From positions 93,326-157,325 of the forward strand of contig CAXXLC010000010.1 of assembly GCA_963677345.2 (NCBI GenBank): 64,000 nt of DNA, in the 5' to 3' direction. Below, piece by piece: positions 43,348 to 51,515 of the stretch. The position numbers were made by a program, and so were the translations under genes. The DNA is from Saccharicrinis sp963677345 (GTDB lineage: Bacteria > Bacteroidota > Bacteroidia > Bacteroidales > Marinilabiliaceae). Numbering within the stretch: position 1 is the stretch's first letter; every line of letters begins with the position of its first letter. Below the pieces are notes generated by a model. It was not told the origin of the DNA, ran no database searches, and saw nothing but the letters and a program-made list of their open reading frames with translations.

Positions 43348-43810
43348 ATGGCAAATACCTATTCTCAAATTTATATTCATATTGTTTTTGCTATCCATAA
43401 TAGGGAAGCATCAATTAGCCCAATATGGGAAGAACAACTATATAAATATATCACTGGAATTATTACAAAACATGATCAAAAATTATTGGCTATCAATGGT
43501 ACAGAAAATCATATACATTTTTTTGTAGGGATAAAACCCAATTGTTGTTTGTCGGATTTAGTAAGAGAAATTAAAAAATCATCAACAAAATATATTAAAG
43601 AAAACCAATTGTGTAATTATAATTTCCAATGGCAGAAAGGATTTGGAGCTTTTTCCTATAGTCATTCTCAAATTGATACAGTCATCCATTATATTAAAAG
43701 ACAAAAAGAACATCATACACAAAAAACGTTTTAAAGACGAATATTTAGGTTTTCTGAGATTGTTTAATATTGATTATAAAAATGATTATTTGTTTAAATG
43801 GAATGAATGA
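43348..43810 (+). pseudogene. IS200-like transposase, unit 3, frameshifted near the 3' end
   Basis: Identical to the intact copy through residue 127, then TTTT instead of TTT at 43729-43732 causes a stop after HTQKTF (43734). The last 25 residues are lost from the frame. The HUH motif (H55-I-H57) and Tyr115 are still encoded, so the truncated 128-residue product might retain fold elements. The natural stop would be at 43810. Confidence 0.85.
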
Positions 43811-44223
43811 CGTTTGTGCGACTCCTCTGGAGTCGATTTGTGATGAGAACAATATGCTATAAACATGTGATGCCTCTGGCATCATCCTGATTGCAGCTTA
43901 TTATAAACCCTCTCTGGATTACATATCTTTAACCAATAGTTTGAGTATGCAATTTAATAGAATAGATTTAAAGATAGAGTTGATAAATGATATACCACAA
44001 GCTACTTGTTCTATAAATATGTGATGCCTCTGGTATCATAATCTGTAGTATTTTCTTAATCCCAGCGGGATTACATATTTGTAGTATATTAATTTATTTT
44101 AGAAAACGACTCCAGAGGAGTCGCACGATATAGCATTTAAATAAAAAATATGCCATTCATTAATTATAAAACATATCTTTAATTGTAAATTATTCAAAAT
44201 AAAATCTAAATAATTGTTCAACA

Positions 44224-44686
44224 ATGGCAAATACCTATTCTCAAATTTATATTCATATTGTTTTTGCTATCCATAATAGGGAAGCATCAATTAGCCCAAT
44301 ATGGGAAGAACAACTATATAAATATATCACTGGAATTATTACAAAACATGATCAAAAATTATTGGCTATCAATGGTACAGAAAATCATATACATTTTTTT
44401 TGTAGGGATAAAACCCAATTGTTGTTTGTCGGATTTAGTAAGAGAAATTAAAAAATCATCAACAAAATATATTAAAGAAAACCAATTGTGTAATTATAAT
44501 TTCCAATGGCAGAAAGGATTTGGAGCTTTTTCCTATAGTCATTCTCAAATTGATACAGTCATCCATTATATTAAAAGACAAAAAGAACATCATACACAAA
44601 AAACGTTTAAAGACGAATATTTGGGTTTTCTGAGATTGTTTAATATTGATTATAAAAATGATTATTTGTTTAAATGGAATGAATGA
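44224..44686 (+). pseudogene. IS200-like transposase, unit 4, frameshifted after the HUH motif
   Basis: A run of eight T at 44394-44401, where the other copies have seven, shifts the frame directly after ENHIHFF and stops it after 75 codons. The remaining sequence through FKWNE (44686) is intact in the next frame. Confidence 0.88.
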
Positions 44687-44899
44687 ACGTTTGTGCGACT
44701 CCTCTGGAGTCGATTTGTGATGTGAACAATATGCTATAAACATGTGATGCCTCTGGCATCATCCTGATTGCAGCTTATTATAAACCCTCTCTGGATTATA
44801 TATCTTTAACCAATAGTTTGAATATGCAATTTAATAGAATAGATTTAAAGATAGAGTTGATAAATGATATACCACAAGCTACTTGTTCTATAAATATGT

Positions 44900-44949
44900 G
44901 ATGCCCCTGGTATCATAATCTGTAGTATTTTCTTAATCCCAGCGGGATT
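44900..44949 (+). repeat. Palindromes 1 and 2 of the intact unit
   Basis: GATGCC-CCT-GGTATC at 44900-44914 (one wobble) and AATCCC-AGC-GGGATT at 44935-44949. Both have a 6-bp stem and a 3-nt loop. Confidence 0.85.
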
Positions 44950-44983
44950 ACATATTTGTAGTATATTAATTTATTTTAGAAAA

Positions 44984-45000
44984 CGACTCCAGAGGAGTCG
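44984..45000 (+). repeat. Upstream REP-like palindrome (inverted partner)
   Basis: CGACTCC-AGA-GGAGTCG, 7-bp stem. It is the exact reverse complement of the palindrome after the transposase stop. Confidence 0.9.
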
Positions 45001-45100
45001 CACGATATAGCATTTAAATAAAAAATATGCCATTCATTAATTATAAAACATATCTTTAATTGTAAATTATTCAAAATAAAACCTAAATAATTGTTCAACA

Positions 45101-45562
45101 ATGGCAAATACCTATTCTCAAATTTATATTCATATTGTTTTTGCTATCCATAATAGGGACGCATCAATTAGCCCAACATGGGAAGAACAACTATATAAAT
45201 ATATCACTGGAATTATTACAAAACATGATCAAAAATTATTGGCTATCAATGGTACAGAAAATCATATACATTTTTTTGTAGGGATAAAACCCAATTGTTG
45301 TTTGTCGGATTTAGTAAGAGAAATTAAAAAATCATCAACAAAATATATTAAAGAAAACCAATTGTGTAATTATAATTTCCAATGGCAGAAAGGATTTGGA
45401 GCATTTTCCTATAGTCATTCTCAAATTGATACAGTCATCCATTATATTAAAAGACAAAAAGAACATCATACACAAAAAACGTTTAAAGACGAATATTTAG
45501 GTTTTCTGAGATTGTTTAATATTGATTATAAAAAAGATTATTTGTTTAAATGGAATGAATGA
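45101..45562 (+). CDS. IS200-like Y1 transposase (TnpA/REP-associated type)
   Basis: 153 residues, the only intact copy in the array. It begins MANTYSQIYIHIVFAIHNRD. The HUH metal-binding motif is H55-I-H57 in INGTENHIHFFVGIK, and the nucleophilic Tyr115 is in VIHYIKRQKEHH with Gln119. The C-terminal FKDEYLGFLRLFNIDYK is typical of this family in Bacteroidota. Such enzymes cut and join single-stranded DNA next to hairpins through a 5'-phosphotyrosine. There is no TnpB. The inverted palindrome pair 100 bp before the start and 9 bp after the stop resembles the REP arrangement around REP-associated tyrosine transposases. It carries Asp20 and Thr26 where the other copies have Glu and Ile. Confidence 0.92.
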   Translation: MANTYSQIYIHIVFAIHNRDASISPTWEEQLYKYITGIITKHDQKLLAINGTENHIHFFVGIKPNCCLSDLVREIKKSSTKYIKENQLCNYNFQWQKGFGAFSYSHSQIDTVIHYIKRQKEHHTQKTFKDEYLGFLRLFNIDYKKDYLFKWNE

Positions 45563-45570
45563 CGTTTGTG

Positions 45571-45635
45571 CGACTCCTCTGGAGTCGATATGTGATGTGA
45601 ACAATATGCTATAAACATGTGATGCCTCTGGCATC
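45571..45635 (+). repeat. Downstream REP-like palindrome pair
   Basis: CGACTCC-TCT-GGAGTCG (45571-45587) starts 9 nt after the transposase stop; GATGCC-TCT-GGCATC lies at 45621-45635. An imperfect AACCC-TCTCT-GGATT follows at 45658-45672. Confidence 0.88.
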
Positions 45636-45760
45636 ATCCTGATTGCAGCTTATTATAAACCCTCTCTGGATTATATATCTTTAACCAATAGTTTGAGTAT
45701 GCAATTTAATAGAATAGATTTAAGCAAAAAGATAGAGTTGATAAATGAAGCTATAAGCTT

Positions 45761-45939
45761 GTGGTATTTGACCCAATCTTAGTACTTTTTATGCCAGCCT
45801 TTGTGGTATTTGACCCAATCTTAGTGCTCTTTATGCCAGCCTTTGTGGTATTTGACCCAATCTTAGTGCTCTTTATGCCAGCCTTTGTGGTATTTGACCC
45901 AATCTTAGTGCTCTTTATGCCAGCCTTTGCGGTATTTGT
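45761..45939. repeat. 42-bp tandem repeat, 4.3 copies
   Basis: Copies begin at 45761, 45803, 45845 and 45887, with a degenerate fifth at 45929. The unit starts GTGGTATTTGACCCAATCTT. Differences are few (TACTTTT against TGCTCTT in copy 1). The period is divisible by three, and an open frame across it would give a 14-residue hydrophobic repeat (VFDPILVLFMPAFV), but no start, promoter or homologue supports a gene. It separates the transposon array from the frameshifted DJ-1-like gene. Confidence 0.92.
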
Positions 45940-45959
45940 GTTGTTCTTGTAGGTTTTTT

Positions 45960-46512
45960 TTAAGAAACAACCATTTTTTGAGCCAGTTCATTGGCAAAGT
46001 CATCACCTTTAAACATGGCAACCAATTGCAATGCAAATTTCATAGCAGCCCCAATACCTCGTCCTGTAATGATATTATCAGCTACTTCAACCGGTTGAGC
46101 AGTAATAGTTAGCATTGATTAAATGATCTTCGAAACCAGGGTAACAGGTTGCATTTTTGTTTTCTAAAAGCTTTTGTTGACCAAGAATAAGAGGGGCAGC
46201 ACAAATGGCACCAATCAATTTACCTTTAGCAGAGAAATCCAATAACAGATCAATCAATTCTTTATGATCATTCAGGTTGTGGGTTCCTGTTAATCCACCA
46301 GGCAATACCAGCATATCAGCATCAGAAAAATCAAGATCGGTAAATAGAACATCTGCCAGTATTGAAATATGATGTGCTCCGGTTACAGTTAAGTCATTGC
46401 TTATAGAAACAGTGGTAACATTAATATCGGCTCTTCTTAAAACATCTACTGGTGTTAATGCTTCTACTTCTTCAAAGCCGTCAGCAAGGAATATATATAC
46501 TTTTTTGTCCAT
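45960..46512 (-). pseudogene. DJ-1/PfpI family protein, frameshifted
   Basis: It starts at 46512 with MDKKVYIFLADGFEEVEALT, then ADMLVLPGGLTGTHNLNDHK and the nucleophile elbow LIGAICAAPLILGQQ, in which the Cys is preserved. After ATCYPGFEDHLINA the frame shifts (one extra base at about 46109-46110). The rest, AQPVEVADNIITGRGIGAAM to LAQKMVVS, reads in the next frame to TAA at 45960. Without the shift the protein would have the usual length of about 183 residues. The family includes deglycase/chaperone-like cysteine proteins. The error may be biological or in the consensus. Confidence 0.85.
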
Positions 46513-46531
46513 ATTTTGTGTTTTTTGTAAA

Positions 46532-46539
46532 CAAAAATA
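46532..46539 (-). promoter_or_regulatory. -7 box of the DJ-1-like gene
   Basis: On the minus strand TATTTTTG ends 19 nt before the ATG at 46512. Confidence 0.5.
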
Positions 46540-46592
46540 AGGATTTGAAGGGAAAATAAAGAAAAGGAGGGGGTAAATTAAGTTTGGGTGAT

Positions 46593-46690
46593 GGTTTAGT
46601 CTTCAGTCTTCATGTTTTAGTCAGCAGTCAACAGCCCTCGGTAGCCAGAACTGTGTACTGGCTACTGGAGACTGCATACTGTAGACTATT
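46593..46690. repeat. Low-complexity AGTCTxCAGTC/ACTGxxxACTG word string
   Basis: The spacer is built from variants of AGTCTTCAGTC, then of ACTGTGTACTGGCTACTGG. The second half is roughly the inverse complement of the first, so a ragged hairpin can form. It ends in TATTTTTTATTTTG beside the GH53 stop. Confidence 0.6.
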
Positions 46691-46692
46691 TT

Positions 46693-47774
46693 TTATTTTG
46701 CAAAAGCACTTAAAGCCTCGGTTGGCATACCTTCAGAGTTAAAAGCTCCTTTAGTATAACCTTTCCAATCGTTTATAACATTGAGGTTCCCAGTAAAATA
46801 CACCTAATCCTTTTGTGTTACCGGCATTATCTGTAATAGCATTTACTTTTGTTATTAACTCTGATAAAAATGTTTTTCCGGTTTCTGCAGCCTCGTTAGA
46901 AATACCTGTTTCGCAAATCATAACATCATAGTCATAAGTATCTATAACCCATTGCATATTGTTAATGCATAAAGTTGTATAACTTTCCCAGTTATCAGTA
47001 TCAGGATACAGAGAAAATCCTATAACATCAACTTTAATATTGTTTGCTGCAGTTGTTGTTAGCAGGCTTTGGGTTAAATCGCTACGGTTACCCCTGTCAA
47101 TATGTAAAACTACTTTAGCATCGGGGAATATACTTTTTAACAACATCATATCCGGCATTGAATAATTGAGTATAATTGGCACCGTTGTTAGCTGTTAAAT
47201 AACCTGAAACAGACTCATCATCATCCCAAAGCATTCCGTGGGTTGTTTCATTTCCTATTTGAACCCACTCTGGTGTTATATTCCAATCTTTTAATGCTGT
47301 TAAAACATCATTGGTATGCGCTTCAACAGCCGAAATCAATTCAGGGAAAGTTAAACCTACCCATGCTGCCGGTTTATTTTGCTTACCCGGATCGGCCCAC
47401 GAATCACTATAATGAAAATCGACCATAATACGCATGTTAAGGTCGTTTGCTCGTTTTGCTTTAATCAGGAAGTCGGATTTGTTGCACCATCCATCTGTAG
47501 GATTTACCCAAACTCTTAAACGGATAGAGTTCATGCCTATACTTTTAAGTAATGACATACATTCAGTTTCTGTTCCCTGGGCATCGTAAAATAAAACATC
47601 CTGGCTTTCCATTTCTGTTAACCAGCCTATATCAGCCCCTCTGGCAAATCCACTCATATCTTCTTCAACAGGAGGATCAACAGGAGTTGTTTTTTTATTA
47701 TCATCATCATCATCGCAAGATGTGAATGCGATAAAAATGAAAAGTATAGCGTATAGTAAATTTGTAATCTTCAT
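46693..47774 (-). pseudogene. GH53 endo-beta-1,4-galactanase lipoprotein, two frameshifts
   Basis: The signal peptide is MKITNLLYAILFIFIAFTSC (lipobox FTSC), followed by GFARGADIGWLTEMESQDVL and the acid/base Glu in WVQIGNETTHGMLW. The frame breaks at a CCCC run (47123-47126) after YDVVKKYIP and continues DAKVVLHIDRGNRSDLTQSL, with the nucleophile Glu in VMICETGISNEAAE. It breaks again at AAA (46772-46774) after YWEPQCYK; the tail NDWKGYTKGAFNSEGMPTEA and LSAFAK ends at 46693. With one base fewer at each site the protein would be about 360 residues and complete. It lies at the 3' end of the galactan PUL. Confidence 0.87.
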
Positions 47775-47840
47775 TATTTTGTATTTCAGAAATTTTATAA
47801 ATCAGCGATTAATAGACAGGGTATATATATTAAAGGTTTC

Positions 47841-47899
47841 AGGTTAAAGGTTGATGTTCTTATGAGATTTTTAATTATCATCAAATCAACCTTTAACCT
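47841..47899. repeat. 15-bp inverted repeat between the GH53 and SusE-like genes
   Basis: AGGTTAAAGGTTGAT (47841-47855) and ATCAACCTTTAACCT (47885-47899) are perfectly complementary around a 29-nt loop, within a string of AGGTTAAAGG/AACCTTT words. It could act as an mRNA stabiliser or terminator between the two genes; no clean U-tract follows. Confidence 0.65.
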
Positions 47900-47922
47900 T
47901 GTTACCTTTTATCCTTCTCTAA

Positions 47923-49893
47923 TTATTGAGCTTCAAACGTACAGGTATTATTGATAAAATCAACAGTAACATTATAAGTACCAGAGGCAAGACTCTGGTC
48001 GTCAGTAATGTTATCACCCAAATAGCTTAATGAATCAAATGATCCGCCAAAAAATCTGTTCCAGGATTGATCAATATGTATTACCATACCCCATGGCGAA
48101 GGCGTATTAATTGTTGCAGTTCCGGTATATATTCCGGTACTTGTTTTGGTTAATACAGCCGAAGTAAAATCCCAGTCATCATTTAATCCTGCAATATATA
48201 CTTCATTACCCAACAATACATAAGTTTGATTGATCACATCAGCAATAATGTCATAAGTGCCGGGGTTGATAGAGGCATCGTCAGTTATTCCATTATCATT
48301 ATACTTTAATGCACCTTCAGAACCTCCAAAGAAGCTATTCCAATCACTATTTAAATATAATTTAGCTCCATATTCAGATGCTTCCTCAATAGTTACACTG
48401 CTGGTATATACTCCGGTAACTTCAGAAGGTGTCATGGTAACTAAATTCCAATCTTCATTAAAACCGCCATAGCTAAGGCTGGTAACTTCAGTGTGTGAAT
48501 ATGTAAGATTGGTAAGATCAGCCTGAATCATGTATAAGCCTGTACCTGGAGCCGGAATGTTATTTTCGCCCTGGAATGCAAGCGTTCCTTCAGTGTCGCC
48601 CATTTTATAATAATCATCCCAGTTGCCGTCTTCGATGGCCATTTCGTATCCCCATAGTGAATTTACATTAACAATACCTGCATAAGTAAGATCGTCTTCG
48701 CTTAATAATCTTAAGTAATTATCGAAAGTCCATTCACCAGTAATTCCATCATCAATACCAGGTAAGTATAAGTAAGGGCTTACAGGATCTTCTACTTCTG
48801 TAGCACCTTCTGTTATTTCGAAATACCAGTTGGTAGGATCAGCAAGATAGAATGTAAGCGTATAATCACCGGCAGTGCCAAAAGTAATATCGCCGGCACT
48901 AGCTGCAGTCATATCAAAACTCAAGCTACCATCAGCACCTGGAATAAAGCCAATTTCTTTGGCAACAGCGGCATCATCGCTGGTTCCGGTTGAAATATTA
49001 TATAATTTAGCGTCAGCAGTACTCACTTTAACGGTTGCATTATCAGTAGTAGTTGTTACTGAGGCATACCATTTTACTTCTGATTTTTCAAAAGTCATTT
49101 CTGCATCTATATCACCACTTAAAGTTAAAGATGGAATATATGTAGCTGTCCATTGTTGGTTTGAAGTACTTAAAGTAGTGTAGTAACAACCACCCTGACC
49201 AGGATACCAGAAATTCCAGTGAGTAGATTCATCCGAAGATAAAAGAAACTCAGTACCATCAACACCATCATTACCCCAAATGGTTCCATCACCTTCTAAA
49301 AGATACCAGTTAGCCCATGCACCAGAACCTGTAAACCCGTAATATTCACCATCAGAATCAGGAGAATAAAGCACAAATCCGGTTTCGGCCTGATCTGAAT
49401 CAAGAATAAATCCTTTGGTCATATCAATGGTGTAACTTGTAATGTTGGCAACAATTGTATTACTATAATATGGTTTTGTGTTATCGCCATAAGCTACATT
49501 CACCCTGAAGTACATAGGCGTACTTTCGTCGGGAGTAAATTCAAAGTTTTTTGCTAAAGTATTTAAAGCTGCCCCGGTAAAAGAATAGATATTCTCTTCG
49601 GGTTCAACGGTTAATATTTTGTCAAAACTTTCGGTGTTTGATATTTCAAGCACTGTATTAGGGATCGTAGAAGGCAAACTCATAGCCTGGTTGCTAATTG
49701 TAAGCTCGCTCTCGTTCCATGTTAAGGCTAACATTGGAGCATCTTTATTATCCTTGGTTAATACAATGTCAGATTCGCTGGAAACCACATCAGAAGAACC
49801 CAACCCGGAAACAATGATCTTGTCTCCGTCTTTTTCGCATGCTGTAAATATAGCAAAACAGCATAATGCCAGATATATGAATAATTTGTTCAT
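47923..49893 (-). CDS. SusE/SusF-like surface glycan-binding lipoprotein
   Basis: 656 residues. The signal is MNKLFIYLALCCFAIFTAC (lipobox FTAC). The N-terminal SusE-type domain has MLALTWNESELTISNQAMSL and YFRVNVAYGDNTKPYYSNTI. Then follow several beta-sandwich modules rich in Trp and Tyr. The last two are internal repeats of about 95 residues (WNSFFGGSEGALKY and WNRFFGGSFDSLSYL, each followed by ITDDxSxxxGTYxxxxDxxN). Exposed aromatics suit galactan binding. It is encoded 16 nt after susD, the usual place of the surface glycan-binding protein in a PUL. Confidence 0.85.
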   Translation of the reverse strand: MNKLFIYLALCCFAIFTACEKDGDKIIVSGLGSSDVVSSESDIVLTKDNKDAPMLALTWNESELTISNQAMSLPSTIPNTVLEISNTESFDKILTVEPEENIYSFTGAALNTLAKNFEFTPDESTPMYFRVNVAYGDNTKPYYSNTIVANITSYTIDMTKGFILDSDQAETGFVLYSPDSDGEYYGFTGSGAWANWYLLEGDGTIWGNDGVDGTEFLLSSDESTHWNFWYPGQGGCYYTTLSTSNQQWTATYIPSLTLSGDIDAEMTFEKSEVKWYASVTTTTDNATVKVSTADAKLYNISTGTSDDAAVAKEIGFIPGADGSLSFDMTAASAGDITFGTAGDYTLTFYLADPTNWYFEITEGATEVEDPVSPYLYLPGIDDGITGEWTFDNYLRLLSEDDLTYAGIVNVNSLWGYEMAIEDGNWDDYYKMGDTEGTLAFQGENNIPAPGTGLYMIQADLTNLTYSHTEVTSLSYGGFNEDWNLVTMTPSEVTGVYTSSVTIEEASEYGAKLYLNSDWNSFFGGSEGALKYNDNGITDDASINPGTYDIIADVINQTYVLLGNEVYIAGLNDDWDFTSAVLTKTSTGIYTGTATINTPSPWGMVIHIDQSWNRFFGGSFDSLSYLGDNITDDQSLASGTYNVTVDFINNTCTFEAQ

Positions 49894-49908
49894 AATAATA
49901 CCTTTTTT

Positions 49909-51498
49909 CTAATAATCGTCGTTAGATAAATTTGGATTAGCAGATAGTTCAGCACTAGGGATAGGGTAGATATTATACTTATCATCTACAGCCTTACCAT
50001 CTTTGACTCCGCCTTTCCATTGCCATATATAATTATCACCGGTAAAACATCCAAAACGGATCAAGTCAGTTCTTCTCACGCATTCCCAGTATAATTCTCT
50101 ACCTCTTTCGTCAAGGAAGAATTTATAAGGAATACCATCAGTTGTTGCTATTAAATTACTTTGATCTACTGTTGCCGCATTACGCATTGTTCTTAACTCA
50201 TTTACATAAGCCAAAGCTGTTGGCATATTGGTATTTGTTCGGGCAGCAGCTTCGGCATACATTAAATAAGCATCAGCTAAACGGAACATCGGGAAATCGG
50301 TGTTTACACCATCGCTGGATGTGTTTGTAGCAGCTTCGCCGGCATCAGTCAGGTTACTCCATTTTTGAACAAAGTATCCGCCTGTTCTGTCGCTAACACC
50401 ATTATCCATATATTGATTTTGTCCATCGGTATAAAACATGGCTCTGTCATCATTATCCATATCGAATAAAGCAGGAATCTCGCCTCTGATTCTAAACATA
50501 CTCCAGGCACTAGCAACACCCACGTTGTCGGCAGAAGGGCCATAATCAGTATCTACTTCACCACAAATAAGGTATGTTGTAGCTCCCCATGAAAGAACGT
50601 GCGTGGCATCAACAACCAGCGGGTAAATGATTTCGTTGCCTCTACCCACGCGCAGGTCATTGTCAGCATTAAACATTTTGCCATAATCAGCCTCTAAAGC
50701 ATAACCTTCGTCAATTACTTTTTGAGAATAGATCATACAAGAATCGTACTTGGCACCTACTTCGTAAGTTTCTGCATTTAAATACATACGAGCAAGTAAC
50801 ATCCAGGCAGCAGCGCGAGGTGCGTGACCATATTCGCAATCATCAATATCTAACATATTTTCGCTACAATCTTTTAATTCAGTAGTAAGGAAGTTAAATA
50901 TCTGAGCCGAAGTTTTTTCTTTAGGAAGTGTTGAGCTACCTATTACATCTTCATCAGCAAATGGGATATCATGAAACAAGTCCATTGCATGGAAATAAGA
51001 TAATGCACGTAAAAAACGAGCTTCTTCTCTGTATAATTTAATATCTTCTTGTTCTTCTGTAGTAAATCCTGCAATTTTTGCATCAGTAGCATTTTTAAGG
51101 AATTCATTACAAAGAGAAATAGAGTAATAACAACGATAATACATATCAGCCACCCAAGGATCGTTAGCATCCCAGGTTAAAAAGGTTAAATCGCCAATGT
51201 TATCACCTTCAATCCAGGTAGAACCCAATTCATCAGTTCCGGCTTCCTGTACATTGAAATAACAACGCATATAGTCGTAACCATTATTACTGCTAAGGTC
51301 GGCATCACCACCACCTTTTTCTTGTCCTGCAGTAACAAATGAAGAGTAACATTTAGCTAAAGCTGAAATGTAGTTAGCCGGATCAGAATACACCGTTTGC
51401 GATGTTTCTTCGATATTTGGATATTGATCTAACTCGTTAGTACAAGCTGTTTGAATCAGAACAATAGCTATAAATAATATATAAATTAACTTTTTCAT
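49909..51498 (-). CDS. SusD/RagB-family glycan-binding lipoprotein
   Basis: About 529 residues from ATG 51498 (MKKLIYILFIAIVLIQTAC, lipobox QTAC). An ATG 18 nt upstream overlaps the susC stop as TAATG and is also possible. The N-terminal SusD-like domain has LDQYPNIEETSQTVYSDPAN and FLRALSYFHAMDLFHDIPFA, followed by TPR helices. The C-terminal RagB domain has FPMFRLADAYLMYAEAAART, AYVNELRTMRNAATVD and FLDERGRELYWECVRRTDLI, ending YPIPSAELSANPNL. It forms the lid of the SusC transporter. Confidence 0.93.
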   Translation of the reverse strand: MKKLIYILFIAIVLIQTACTNELDQYPNIEETSQTVYSDPANYISALAKCYSSFVTAGQEKGGGDADLSSNNGYDYMRCYFNVQEAGTDELGSTWIEGDNIGDLTFLTWDANDPWVADMYYRCYYSISLCNEFLKNATDAKIAGFTTEEQEDIKLYREEARFLRALSYFHAMDLFHDIPFADEDVIGSSTLPKEKTSAQIFNFLTTELKDCSENMLDIDDCEYGHAPRAAAWMLLARMYLNAETYEVGAKYDSCMIYSQKVIDEGYALEADYGKMFNADNDLRVGRGNEIIYPLVVDATHVLSWGATTYLICGEVDTDYGPSADNVGVASAWSMFRIRGEIPALFDMDNDDRAMFYTDGQNQYMDNGVSDRTGGYFVQKWSNLTDAGEAATNTSSDGVNTDFPMFRLADAYLMYAEAAARTNTNMPTALAYVNELRTMRNAATVDQSNLIATTDGIPYKFFLDERGRELYWECVRRTDLIRFGCFTGDNYIWQWKGGVKDGKAVDDKYNIYPIPSAELSANPNLSNDDY

Positions 51499-51515
51499 TT
51501 TAAGATCTTTAATCA

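Larger units (their letters stand above)
42315..45750 (+). mobile_element. Head-to-tail array of an IS200-like element with REP-like palindromes
   Basis: Five tandem units, anchored on the palindrome GATGCCxCTGGTATC, begin at 42317, 42732, 43147, 44023 and 44900, with spacings 415, 415, 876 and 877 bp. Full units carry, in order, GATGCC-NCT-GGTATC, AATCCC-AGC-GGGATT, CGACTCC-AGA-GGAGTCG, a Y1 transposase gene, CGACTCC-TCT-GGAGTCG, GATGCC-TCT-GGCATC, AACCC-N5-GGATT and about 110 bp of spacer. The two 415-bp units lack about 461 bp, from just after the second palindrome to late in the transposase gene, with ATT at both deletion edges. Only the last unit has an intact transposase. Confidence 0.9.

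Noticed and set aside
42315..45750. CRISPR-like array
   Set aside because: Repeated palindromes are present, but the units are 415 or 876 bp, contain a transposase and have no unique spacers or cas genes.
45761..45952. 63-codon frame of 14-residue hydrophobic repeats
   Set aside because: A tandem repeat with period divisible by three is open by construction; the GTG start has no promoter or homologue that I recognise.
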